A stretch of 25,901 bases of DNA from Hymenopellis radicata (Eukaryota; Basidiomycota; Agaricomycetes; Agaricales; Physalacriaceae). This document shows, piece by piece, positions 9,724-19,412 of this stretch. How positions within the stretch are numbered: the first letter of the stretch is position 1; each line of letters starts with the position of its first letter. The notes under the pieces were generated by a model. That model was not told where the DNA came from. It did not search any database and worked only from the letters and a program-made list of their open reading frames with translations. Location of the stretch: contig JADNRX010000713.1 of assembly GCA_015501595.1 (NCBI GenBank), positions 1 through 25,901 on the forward strand, given 5' to 3'. The translations under genes were made by a program, and so were the position numbers.

Positions 9724-10137
9724 TTGACGGTAACGGTGACAAAGACGATTCTCGCGGTGCCAGTCGCGACTGAGGGTACAACGCGGCGCGCGAATGCCAC
9801 CTTTGTGGTGCTGACCCGCAATTCTGACCTGGAGGGCAACGTGGACGCCATTCGCTCTATCGAGGACCGATTCAATACTCACCATGGTTATCCATATGTC
9901 TTCTTGAATGATGAAGAGTTCTAAGACGAGTTTAAGACGTGCGTCTGGTATCCTGCCTATCTATGGATTGTTGCTGAGTCGCTTGCAGGCGCACAGTGTC
10001 AGTACTTACCGGATCCCAAAGCACAGTTCGGCATTCCCGAGAACCATTGGAATCAACTCGAGTGGATCGACGAAAAAAAGGCGGAAAAGGATAGATGGAA
10101 GCTAACCGCGGCCAATGTCAAGCATGCAGGTAAGTAG
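9724..10137 (+). pseudogene. GT15 alpha-1,2-mannosyltransferase (KRE2/MNT1/KTR type) relic
   Basis: One plus-strand frame reads RRANATFVVLTRNSDLEGNV, then IRSIEDRFNTHHGYPYVFLN DEEF. This is the conserved opening of the GT15 catalytic domain ('ANA.FV.L.RN.(D/E)L', 'EDRFN....YPYVFLND'). A TAA (9922-9924) interrupts it, and the same frame resumes as DEFKT. After an intron-like GTGCGT..CTTGCAG stretch come AQFGIPENHWNQLEWIDEKK and KAEKDRWK, matching the family's '(F/Y)G.IP.EHW..P.WID..KA' block. Nothing of the central and C-terminal catalytic region is found downstream. Intact members are Golgi type II membrane enzymes of about 400 aa that extend O- and N-linked mannose chains. The nonsense codon and the missing two thirds mark this as dead. 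Confidence 0.7.
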
Positions 10138-10798
10138 TAGTTGTAGCCTGCCTGTTTCGGCTCATATTTTGCTTCAGGACAGTGTCGCGTAGGCCTCATC
10201 TCGTTCCTCGTCGAGTCGCACGCTGTCTTGTCAGCCGTATCCTCAACGATGTCTTCTTCTTCAATAATGGCCGCTGCTCAACCGGCCTTCAATTTCTGAT
10301 TACCACCAAGTTTCTCGCACCCTACCAGCAAGATGAACTCTCTGCAGTTTCATTGGGGCCGGGACTTGTGGATGGAACTCATGGACCCATATACCTGTAT
10401 TACCTGTAGTTACCTGAAAATAAACACCGGTCATACCAATGCGTGACCGATGACAGTTGGCATCATTTCACCACTCTGCCTTACCTCTCAGAATTCCGCT
10501 GTAAAATGGTCAACTTGACCTACCTCAAAATGAACTGGTTACGGTTAGCTACAGCACCGGCTACTTGCACGGCACGAGCGGGACCGGAACGTGGGTCAGC
10601 GCCATCAAACCGACCTCCCGCCTTTCCCAGGAGGTTGATGCACTGACTAATCATCTTCGGAACACGTCCGCCACCCCGACTCTTGATCTCTTACACTTCC
10701 CATGCAACTATGACTGACCGTCGTGTATTCAAGGTGAGTGAAAAAATATATGTTATTATAAACTTGTAATTTCAAAAATTGACCAGGAGCCAACATCT
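10138..10798. other. Relic-like DNA without an assignable gene
   Basis: A GTAAGTAG..TTGCTTCAG intron-like stretch (10130-10178) follows the GT15 relic. A plus-strand frame at about 10536-10715 reads VTVSYSTGYLHGTSGTGTWV and runs to a TGA. It looks protein-derived (beta-rich, Gly/Ser/Thr), but I cannot name the family. AT-rich DNA at 10740-10790 precedes the 3' end of the minus-strand gene that starts at 14598. Confidence 0.3.
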
Positions 10799-12165
10799 CT
10801 ACGCTTTTCGTGGCCTTTTAGCCCCGCCCTCGTTATCACCATTATCATCACGACGAACGCGCTTCTTGGCCGCATTCTTCCTAGGCGGCACATTCCCCGT
10901 TTCTGCCAGCGGTTTCTCTACGTGACGAGCACTTCGACGCAGTTCCGCGGGCCGTGACGTTCCGTCTTCGCCTTCACTGCTGGAATTGAACACATCTTGT
11001 GCTGGAGGAGCATCCGGTTCCCTCTCCTTTGCGTCACCTGATGAAATCTGCGAGTTAGCGCTGCGGTTGAACTCGGCGTCATCCCCATTGTCATCGTCGT
11101 TGCCGCCACCCCGGATGTCCTGCTCGCCATCACCCTCGCCCTCGCCCTCGCCCTCCTCATCCTCACCTTCATCCACTGTTGCCTTAGACTTCTTCGTCTC
11201 CTTCCGTCCCTTCTTTCTCAACACAATACTACCGTCACGGATCTGGTCGTGATACTTCGTGATACGAAGTTTCGTTTCCTCCGTAGACAACTTCTCAAAC
11301 TTGATACGGTTGGCCTCCAGATCCTCGAGGATGACCTTTAGTGGCGGAAGGGATGTACTCCACTTGGTGGGGTTGCTGGGCTGCTTCTTCTCGCTGCCAG
11401 GCCACGGACCAATCAGTTCGACGCCATACTTATGAACGACGTCGGTTTCGTACTTCGCGTACTGCATAACGGCTGATTCATTTTCTGTAATTGTCGCTAC
11501 AAGCCCCGGTAAGCTTCTCCTTTGCTATTGAGCATACATATCACTCACCCAGCTTTCTAGATATCTCACTGCGGATCTGCTTCTTCAGGAAGTCCGCCTT
11601 TTGCTTTGATGTCTTCAACATATCTTTGGGCAACAGTGAGTCGAGGTAACCTATCAATCTACCATTCTTCACTCACTAAGGGCTGAACAGTCAGCAATAC
11701 AAAAAGCCTCCAACTTTGCACCAACTCTTCCCACCTCGAAGCGCCCAGCCTGCATAGCAAACGGCAGGTATTCCTGGAGCTCTTTACATGTGAAGAACCA
11801 CTGAGGATCCATGTGGAAATTCGTGGACCCCCGCAGGACAACGAAGATGCGTAAGAACCCCAGAGCGGCATCAACATCGTTGGACTGCAAAGTAGCTGAA
11901 AGCTCTTGTTTCCAAGTGCCAGGGTCAGCGTAGAGAAGACGCTTGAGAGTTGTTTCCCAAACAGAGGAAATGCCAGCCTTTCGCGTGAGGTGACAGTTGG
12001 GGTCGTGGTAAGGGCTTGCAGTACGCTGCTTTATACTAAAAGCAATCGTGTCCACCAGGTTACTAACCGTTGAAATTGACTCTGACATAGAATCATCGAC
12101 CACCGAAGAGCGTACACCGAAAAGATCTCGACTCAAGGTGGCTGGGGTGAAGCCGGAATGAGCGA

Positions 12166-12173
12166 TGCAATGT
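12166..12173. repeat. 8-bp target-site duplication, left
   Basis: ATGCAATG directly precedes the left TIR and is repeated exactly at 13465-13472 after the right TIR. Eight bp is the hAT-superfamily length. Confidence 0.9.
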
Positions 12174-13464
12174 AGAGCAAGGCACGAGTGGTAAGTACTT
12201 GCAGATATCTGCAAGTATTGACGTCACCCGGGTGGTGCCGCACCCGGCACCTGCCCACCCGGCACTTGCCACCACCCGGGTGGTGCACAGGTGGCAAGTA
12301 CGGCTTCTGAGGAGCAAGTATTTGGGGCAAGTACTTGCCTCATACTTGCCTTGATGCTCATATATATTTTCGTGAATTTTTACTAATTTATTTGGGCTCA
12401 AACGAGCCCAATGTCGTTGAAAAACGACGTTGCCGAATAATTTTGCCGATCGCCGAGATGGCCGAGGCTTCCGGCAATCGCCGGATAAGGATCGATCGCC
12501 TCAGATCTGCAGTTCTTGCCTCTCACCACCACAGCACGACGTTTGCGTCGTGCTCGTCGGCCTCAGAACTTTTTCTGGGCCTTTCTTACTTGTTTTCTTT
12601 GTTCTTTTCTGCTTTTCTGGTGCGGTTTGGCTTTGCGCCGACCGCTGCGCCCTCGGATACGTTCCGGGGCGATTCTTTGCGTCTGTCTGCGCGACGACGC
12701 CACCTGGACGGAATCTCGACGGCGTAAGCCCTCAGGACGAGGCCGCCCTATTGCGGAAATGCGCGCGCTCGTCTACATGACGGCGCTACTCTCACGCACT
12801 CGTCTACACGACGGCGCTGCTCTCACGGCACACGTTTACACGACGACAACGCCTACGACCAGCACGGCGCACGACGATGGTCAGGACGACACCCGCCACG
12901 CCCAGGATGACACCCACGATGTATGGCGGCTCGCATCGCCACTAGCGCGACTGGCGGCTTTTGGCGCTTGTCTGTGTGACAGCGCTATCCCGATGGCGTC
13001 GTGGACGCGACGTTGCCCAACGGTGCGTATCCACTGCTCTATTTGTGTTCTAACCTTACACCATTACAGGTTGCCTATTTTTTTGCCCCATCATCTCACC
13101 CCGTGCTGTCTCTTTTCTCCTTGCCTCCTCTCCCACCCCACCCCATCCCGTACTACACTTCGTTTGGCTGCGGTTCTTGCTCATGCAAGTAACCGGGGCT
13201 TCAGACAAGTGTATCGTGCACGTCGAGAGCCCCCGCACAATTGCTCGGGGGTCGTCGGCGGGCACGAAAATACTCACAAGATGCAAGTACTTTTGACAAG
13301 TACTTGCACACCGCGAGGCAAGTACTTGCCAAGTACTTGACCCGCGGGTCAAGTACTTGTGGGTACCCGGGTGTGCTGGCGGGTGGCAAGTCCGGCTTCT
13401 CGGACGCAAGTATTTGCCGGACGGGTGTCGGGTGCACCCGGGTATACACTCGTGCCTTGCTCTA
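12174..13464. mobile_element. Non-autonomous hAT-type DNA transposon, 1291 bp
   Basis: The ends are perfect 18-bp terminal inverted repeats, TAGAGCAAGGCACGAGTG at 12174-12191 and its complement at 13447-13464. They are flanked by the identical 8-bp duplication ATGCAATG. TA(G/A)NG-type ends with an 8-bp TSD are the hAT hallmark. Both subterminal arms (about 12190-12360 and 13270-13446) are packed with the palindrome CAAGTACTTG and with CACCCGGGTG-like palindromes, probable transposase-binding sites. The core holds a TGGGCTC/GAGCCCA hairpin (12393-12410), a polypyrimidine stretch and a CCCCCG..CGGGGG hairpin (13230-13251). No transposase frame is visible; the overlapping ORFs are GC-rich shadows. 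Related copies lie at 19413-20250 and, inverted, at 20406-21505. The insertion is in the coding sequence of the minus-strand gene 10799-14598. Confidence 0.9.
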
Positions 13465-13472
13465 ATGCAATG
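13465..13472. repeat. 8-bp target-site duplication, right
   Basis: ATGCAATG follows the right TIR and is identical to 12166-12173. Collapsing the two copies leaves the host reading frame continuous. Confidence 0.9.
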
Positions 13473-14598
13473 TGCAAAGGGTGATACGGGGCCCGGCGTC
13501 CCGCTGCGACTGACGCTGGAAGGTGCTGGTGTTCTCGGAGTTTTGGGAGAAGACACCATGCCAGCTACGTGACTCGTAGAGACTGGGACGCGCGCCTTGG
13601 GAGTTCTAGACTGTCCCTTCAATGTGCGAAGCTGTAATTGGAGGTCGCTGATAATGTCGTCTTTCCCCGCCAGTCGCTCGTGCAGTTCGTCAATCTCAAG
13701 ACGAAGATGTACAAGTTCGCGTTTCAGCCCCCTACGCTCATCTGCGTCCAGCGCAGCGTGCGTCTCAGGAGACTCATAAAGGCTATTGTCGGTGAATATG
13801 GAATCCAAAGACTCGGAGCGGATAGGTTGGGATGTATTTCCCATGAAGGCGAAGGGATCATTAGAAGCAGCTGGAGAGTGGAAAGTGTCATAATCGCGGC
13901 AGCCTTTAAAAACGACATACCCTGGCTCTGGCGGCGGAACGTTCCAGATGCAGGCAGTCGTTTTTCAGGGTGGGAGCTGGAAAAAGAGGCATCAGAAGGA
14001 CATGTTCAACATTCCACTGAAGATTCGGGGTGTTTTTGCAGGCGTGGCGCCAACGGAAAGCCGAGGAGGTGGCAAAGGAGTGAATGAAGATCTGGGCGAT
14101 CTGAGCGGCGGCAGTTTCCAGACCTGCGCACTCAGTCAAGAGAGCGGGGGAACCAGGTATGTGCCATGATATCCTCAGGCTGGATGCTATCCCGTCGCGG
14201 ATTAATAGTACGGGAATGAAGAATGACAGTTGTGGAACCGAAGACCTTGTCCAACAAGGCCACCTGGCAGTCGGTAAGTATAGACACTGCAACACTCTGA
14301 AGAAACTTCCTACCATATCGCAAACGGAGTCGAAAATTTCCTGACGGTCTTTCTTCCATTGGTCATCACCTCCAGTGAGCTGGGCTCGGTACTCGACAAA
14401 TGCTTGGTCGAAGGCTAGGTGTGGCAGCGAAACTGCCTTTTTGCGCTCGCCGTGAGCCATAAAAGCACGGTCTGCCGCAGAAAGGGCGTTGCGAGCTTGG
14501 ACGTCGCGAGGCTGAGAGCCGGCGAGGGTTTGCACCCAGGCGGGAACTCCAAGGTATTGTGAACAGAGGCGGCTTAGATTGGATTTTGTGTATGACAT

Positions 14599-14839
14599 TT
14601 CATGCGGAGGACGAGCGAAAGTTGAAAACACCTGGGCTGCGCCATTGTATGCTAGAGGTGGTGGGAGGAGGTGCGGATGAAGAAACGACAAGATTTTAGT
14701 TGAATGGATGAAGCGTGGGAGACTGTCGTAAATTGCTATAGCGTTGATACGATAAATCGTGAGAGAGCGGCGAACTTTACTCATCCTTTGAATCCCCATA
14801 AGTGGAAAGAAAAGAGCCTGACGAATTGGGGATAGTCAG
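14599..14839. other. Divergent intergenic spacer
   Basis: This lies between the ATG of the minus-strand gene (14598) and the ATG of the plus-strand 201-aa ORF (14840). The minus-strand frame stays open to 14799 but reads like a pyrimidine-rich leader, so I place the start at 14598. It probably holds promoters for both genes. No clear TATA element stands out. Confidence 0.35.
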
Positions 14840-15445
14840 ATGCTGACATATCTTGCAATTATATTGACAGGTATCTTGTGGTTGCTGCATAATTATTCAA
14901 GCCTTGCTTCAACGTCGCAGCCAAGAATTACTGCCCCTGTAACGGCCCATGAGGTGCTTCACTCGGGGATGTGGCGTAAATTCCGAACTTCGGGATACTG
15001 TTGGATCATGGCGCATTTGCCATCGGAACCCGCCGATCCCTTCCTTACACATCTTGTTGCCCTTGTATCCGTCTACACAGTCGGTCATCCCACTACTCCC
15101 ATCCCACAATACCTTGGACCCTCGACATGGCAGACGGACCATGTCCTGCGGGAGATTACCATGCTTGCCAAGCGCATGAGCGACGCCGAGCATGCACTCA
15201 ACTGGTCCCCGAGCATCGAGCGCTCAATGCTGACGGTTCCCGAAACGCCGCCCGTAGTATCCAACTCGCGGGAACAGACACCGATGAGCCGCATCGGCTT
15301 ACCGGAGTTCTTGGCACTGTGGAAGAAGGAGTCTAGGGAGTTGCGGAGGATGCAGCATAAGCTGTACTACACCTCGTTGCGGGAGTGTGAGGAACGACTA
15401 GAACGTGGCGAGGGGAATGATTGTTATTTGGAGGAATTGATATGA
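14840..15445 (+). CDS. 201-aa protein with N-terminal membrane segment, unknown function
   Basis: An uninterrupted ORF begins MLTYLAIILTGILWLLHNYS, a hydrophobic stretch of about 16 residues that could be a signal anchor. A soluble domain with several Trp and Pro residues follows. It ends in a charged helix (KKESRELRRMQHKLYY, then ECEERLERGEGNDCYLEELI) and a TGA. The hydrophobic start and the ordered amphipathic C-terminus favour real coding over chance. I do not recognise the family, and one or more introns could alter the model. It is divergent from the disrupted gene at 10799-14598 and convergent with the integrase gene ending at 15561. Confidence 0.45.
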   Translation: MLTYLAIILTGILWLLHNYSSLASTSQPRITAPVTAHEVLHSGMWRKFRTSGYCWIMAHLPSEPADPFLTHLVALVSVYTVGHPTTPIPQYLGPSTWQTDHVLREITMLAKRMSDAEHALNWSPSIERSMLTVPETPPVVSNSREQTPMSRIGLPEFLALWKKESRELRRMQHKLYYTSLRECEERLERGEGNDCYLEELI

Positions 15446-15560
15446 CGACAGGACAAGTTGAAGTTCAAGTTGAGCACTGTTCAGGCATCTGGCGTACGTA
15501 GGAGAGAGGAAGTCTCCGTTGTTAGTTCCGTGTTGAAGTGATAGCCCTATGACGTCGATG
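15446..15560. other. Short convergent spacer
   Basis: About 115 bp between two converging genes. No ORF or repeat is recognised. Confidence 0.4.
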
Positions 15561-17535
15561 TCACCAGCTTCTTCGCTCATGCTGTATGACAAGCTGCATT
15601 TGTCGGTGTACAGCTATGTAGCCTTCTGTTAGAATTAAAAAATCAGGGTATATTGTACGAATTAAACTAAAGGCAACGATCCAGGCATTAGTGACCATAG
15701 CATCATCAACAACACGTTCAGATAAATGCTCTTGTAAGATCTGAAGTTCCTCCATTCCTTCAAACGGCGTCTCTGGTGCTTCCACCGTCACCTCGTTCAA
15801 ATGTTCCGGTACACCACCCCTAAGCCATGTTCCCGCAGGTTCATCGGGGTTGTTATTATGAGCACGAGCTGCAAGAAGGACCTCATCCTGAAGACCTTCC
15901 CAATTCACTCCAAAAACCTCCAATTCCTCCTCAGAAAGTCCTTCCTCATTATCAGGCAACGTGTCACCTCGTACACCATGTACGAACATGTCAAAGCCAA
16001 AGAGATCTACGGGGGAACGGTTTGGTCCATGGCGTATCTGAATGCGATGATGGTTCCAACCCTCAACGAAAAAGGCAAGCTGTTGATTGATGATGGGGAG
16101 AAAGAGAAACTGGAGCAACCAGATGTGATGTGGATTGTTGATATTCAGGCCATGGTGAATTTCGAGTTCAGTAAACCGAGAGTGCCAGGTAGCACCCAGC
16201 TGAGCAGTGACATCAACCCAAAGACGTTCGATACGAACATTATGAACGCTTCTATATGAACAGTTCAATATCAGTAAATGCAATAAGCCTTTAGACAAAC
16301 CGTCCCTATATATAGGAGCCACGTCCTGCTCCACGAAACTGCTCCATGAAGGTGGCCACAAAAAGATTCTCAAGGCCATGATCTCCACGCACGCGAGAAG
16401 GAACACCATATCTATCTGCGCTTTCCATGAAGAGAGCAAACACCGTCACAGCTTGATTATTGTTATGAGCTCGTAGACCAGTGATAAGACGTGAATATCC
16501 ATCGATGAAACCATGAATAACAATACCCCATCGAATGAGGCCTAGAAGCTCAGTGAGAAGGAGATATGAAGCGCGGTATGAAACGTACCATGTTGTCCAT
16601 CGTGGTGCCAAATTGAGTTTGGTCCAGCAACACGATAATGACGCCGACGAATTCGAATGCGATCAAATACACGATGAACAGGATCGATTCGAGCTAAGGA
16701 GCAGGAAATTCGAGTGCGAGGTATGTGAATGCCACGAGATCGCAGAAGACCATCTAACATAGATAGGCCTGCACGGGTGAATTGGCTGCGTAGCTCTAGG
16801 AGCATGGTATCTAGATCTTCGTTGCTCACATCCGTAAGCGGTCCAGTATAGGAAAGTATGGGAATGGGCTCATCATCGATGTCGGTTTCAACTATAGGAT
16901 CGTTCGATGCAGGTTGTGTTGTATTATGAGATTGATGAAGTCGATGGACATATTCTGTCAAGGGCTGAGGCTGGGGCTGTTCCGCTGCAATCCCATACTC
17001 CAAAAGGGTGTTTCGTACAACATTGCGACTAACGCCTAAAAAACTAGCAATGCCGGCTGTTGAGCGAAGACCATAAGCCCATCGAAGAAAAGTTTCATCG
17101 ATGTGAACCCGTAGACGGCCTGGCTGGCCAGTATAGATGTATTGAATTACGTCGGGTCGTCCATAATGAGAACGATCCAAAGCTTGATCAAAGGCAACTT
17201 CGGTGTCCAAGCGCATTGTGGACAAGCTGAGTCGGAAAATACCGAGCTCTTCTGAGGAGAAGATATGAGCATGCTGTGTCATTCGTCATTTCTTTAAAGT
17301 CGATGGTATGTTTATGGACACGCACCTCATCAACCAGCTCTTCGAACTCAACCACATCCTCATTCAACAGGTCAAAAATATTCGAGTCCGCACCTTGCTG
17401 GAAGGCTTGACGAAGACATCCTTCCAGCGTGCGATAATGATTGCGAAAAGCATCAAGCAAGCTTGCTCGAGCGTCGTGCGAAAGGTCCATAAGCAAAAAA
17501 CGATTCAGGGCTGCGGAAATCAATCGTCCTCCCAT
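15561..17535 (-). pseudogene. DDE integrase-core (rve-like) protein, four exons, one premature stop
   Basis: Exons are 17535-17326, 17273-16589, 16541-16301 and 16251-15561, joined by introns of 52, 47 and 49 bp. They total 1827 nt (609 codons with the stop) and all phases agree. The N-terminal half carries a helix-turn-helix-like STAGIASFLGVSRNVVRNTL. The catalytic core has D312 (GFIDGYSRL), D352 (VRGDHGLEN) and E387 (NVRIERLW), a D-39-D-34-E spacing. LWHHDG-like IWHHDGQHG lies just before the second intron. This matches the integrase-core family that is abundant in basidiomycetes, proteins that catalyse or derive from DNA strand transfer. Codon 377, where the motif SYI-W-GRSVHN calls for Trp, is TAG (16308-16306). 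A G-to-A change has thus cut the core between the second Asp and the Glu. Otherwise the frame is clean, so decay is recent or the stop is spliced or read through. No TIR or TSD was found around it. Confidence 0.75.
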
Positions 17536-18223
17536 ATGGCCAACTTCTCCAGCATTAGCTGTTCCCTTCTGTATACGTTTGAAGGCTCAATTCAACAGCA
17601 GCTGAATCCAATTTTATTCCAGGAATTGTTATTCCCTCATCAGCGTGGACGATTCTGGACTCTGGACAGCATGCCTTGACGGCAAAAACAGTGCTGAACT
17701 TTCTGCACGCTACTCTTAATACGGAGACCGTTGCTGTTTCTGTGTCGTCCCATGCACACAGTATTTTTTTGGAATTTCCAGACGTAGAGGTTGGATTCAC
17801 CCGTATGCCTCCTGATCCAAGCAGCAGTACAAAGGTGGACCCCTTCTTTCGATATTTGGGGTTACTATCTCAACTTCGTGTCGACAATACTACACCATCT
17901 CCTTTGATGCTACCTCTTCCCATCACCTCATCGGCCCCCAGCTACCTGAACTTTATTTCGCTTATGCTTGCTCCCTACTCCCTTCCCCCAGAATATCATT
18001 TTATCCTGCACTTCAAGATTTGAAACCATACAGTTGCTGGTAGCCTGCTGAACGTGTACCCACCACTATCAAGGATGGGCAGTATCAGTCCTAGCAGTTC
18101 TGATAGCCCCATTCGCGGGGTTCTAATAGCCATCGATTTCATCCCTACTCCTCTGGACTTCAAGTGAGTCCCTCCTCTCGCTCATCACTATCAATTATCT
18201 CTACATCGTCTTCCGATGCACTT
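17536..18223. other. Divergent intergenic region
   Basis: Overlapping ORFs on both strands lack family features. It likely contains the promoters of the minus-strand integrase gene and of the plus-strand gene at 18224. An ATG at 18073 opens MGSISPSSSDSPIRGVLIAI and runs to a GTGAGT-like donor at about 18165. This could be an upstream exon of the plus-strand gene, but I cannot fix its acceptor. Confidence 0.35.
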
Positions 18224-19122
18224 ATGGCTTCTTTAATGGATGACAGTAATCCAGTTGAGGCAAACTACCATGAGGGAATTGAGTGCGTATCCTATTTGTT
18301 AGCACATTAGAAATTCTAAAAATGACTAGTCAAGGAATGCCTATATCCATGGATACCTCATCATTAGACAATCAAAGTCTCCATGAGCTTCTATCCACCA
18401 TGTCTACCGACGCATTGCCATCATCCACACTAACCTCATCGCCTGATGCGCCTCCTCCTCCACCACCGATCGGTCTTCCAACGTCTGACCCCAACATGAC
18501 TGTCACATCTTCATCTTCATCCCCAATTCTCCGTCCACAGACCATTGAAGACTTACTTCAGTGGGCACAGGAACGTGGTTACAGCGGAAAACCGGGATAA
18601 TTTGACACAGTTTTGTGCTATCGTCAATCAGAAGTGAGACTCACATCGATCCTTTTACAATCTCATTCGTGATTACATGGAGATGGTTGACATTCTGCTT
18701 CTTTTTGGTTTTCAAAAACACACAAATGATTTTACGTTCTCGGACTCATCATCGTCTCTCTCCCTAACCCAACTATTCGAAATTCTAGGGCTGAAGGGAG
18801 AGAAGAAAAAAACGTTCGAGGTGAAAACGAAAGCAATCTCATGGATGTTGACGCTTCCAGAGCGCCGTTGGATTTCCGCAAATCAGGGTACGTCATCATT
18901 CATTCATTATGGACGCTCTGACAATATATTATGGCAGGTGAGGCATATATACGGTATCAAAGACTTTGCACATTTATAACGGGCGACTGGTGTCATCAGG
19001 AAATAGCGCCTAGCAGACAATCAGTGGATGAGAGTGAGCGATTGGCGGTGGGAGTACTACAAAAACACATCATAGTTCATAAAGACATTGAAGCTCAGCT
19101 AAGTCCATTACAGAATTCGTAG
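18224..19122 (+). pseudogene. Damaged multi-exon gene of unknown function
   Basis: The start used is ATG 18224 (MASLMDDSNPVEANYHEGI). Intron 18283-18329 (47 bp) joins GI to DQGMPISMDTSSLD, and intron 18888-18937 (50 bp) joins SANQ to GEAYIRYQRLCTFITGDWCH. The C-terminus is IEAQLSPLQNS-stop. A Ser/Pro-rich N-terminal part precedes a helical domain (NLTQFCAIVNQK, YNLIRDYMEMVDILLLFGFQ, ISWMLTLPERRW). Two lesions are seen: a +1 shift near 18570, between QWAQE and VVTAENRD, and an in-frame TGA at 18635-18637. The TGA would be CGA in an intact copy, a CpG-type transition. No domain is recognised. An unrecognised intron might explain one lesion, but I found none that fixes both. Confidence 0.45.
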
Positions 19123-19412
19123 AATGGTTTATAGATTGCTTGTTTCTTAAGTTAGGATGTGCATGTATGAAGCGTATCAGGTTCCATAAAGGCCTCCTTA
19201 CCCGATTCGGACCTAGAAACACCACACACGCCTGTCGACACGACAGGTCGCGAGGGCATTGGCAGTGCTAGTGAATAGCGCGGGTACGGGTCACCCGGTC
19301 CGGGTTATCGTCGGGTACAATAGCGGGTCGGACTCGGGTTGGCGGTCCGTGACCCGGCCCCTACCCATTACCCTTTTGAGGACCCGATTCTCTAGTAGCG
19401 TGGTAAGGCAAG
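19123..19412. repeat. GGGT/ACCCG-rich repeat arm with small hairpin
   Basis: From about 19280 the DNA is full of GGGT, CGGGT and ACCCG motifs in both orientations, like the arm at 20275-20400. A 7-bp perfect hairpin CCTGTCG-ACA-CGACAGG is at 19231-19247. The two rich arms flank the hAT-related core 19413-20250 and are probably its subterminal regions. No matching TIR and TSD pair was found. Confidence 0.45.

Larger units (their letters stand above)
10799..14598 (-). pseudogene. Large coiled-coil gene disrupted by a hAT-type element and two +1 shifts
   Basis: The frame opens at ATG 14598 (MSYTKSNLSRLCSQYLG). Introns 14313-14264, 11700-11651 and 11548-11497 (50, 50 and 52 bp) restore phase. 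Parts in order: a helical N-terminal domain; a GYVVFKGCRDYDTFHSPAAS stretch; a coiled coil (KRELVHLRLEIDELHERL, then DDIISDLQLQLRTL); a Ser/Pro/Thr linker; a helical domain (FLRIFVVLRG, QEYLPFAMQAGRFEVGR); and a tail with an acidic EGEDEEGEGEGEGDGE run and basic clusters (KKRVRRD, KRPRKA) suggesting nuclear location. The hAT-type element at 12174-13464 splits the linker: PVSPFAHCI lies before it and AHSGFTPATL after it. Two frame changes fall at 5-nt homopolymers, near 14146-14150 and 13961-13965, each explained by one extra base. I do not recognise the family. It resembles uncharacterised proteins common in Agaricomycetes, but that is from memory and unchecked. Confidence 0.65.

Noticed and set aside
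12335..13340. Overlapping plus-strand ORFs up to 274 codons inside the hAT-type element
   Set aside because: Arg/Ser/Pro-rich products of a GC-rich repeat, several frames open at once, no transposase motif, and frames not kept in the second copy.
14599..14799. 67-residue N-terminal extension of the disrupted minus-strand gene
   Set aside because: Open frame but leader-like, pyrimidine-rich sequence; ATG 14598 begins the ordered domain.
17555..18023. Antisense ORFs of 81 and 115 codons between the integrase gene and the unknown gene
   Set aside because: They overlap each other on opposite strands with no motif; the interval is better explained as a divergent promoter.
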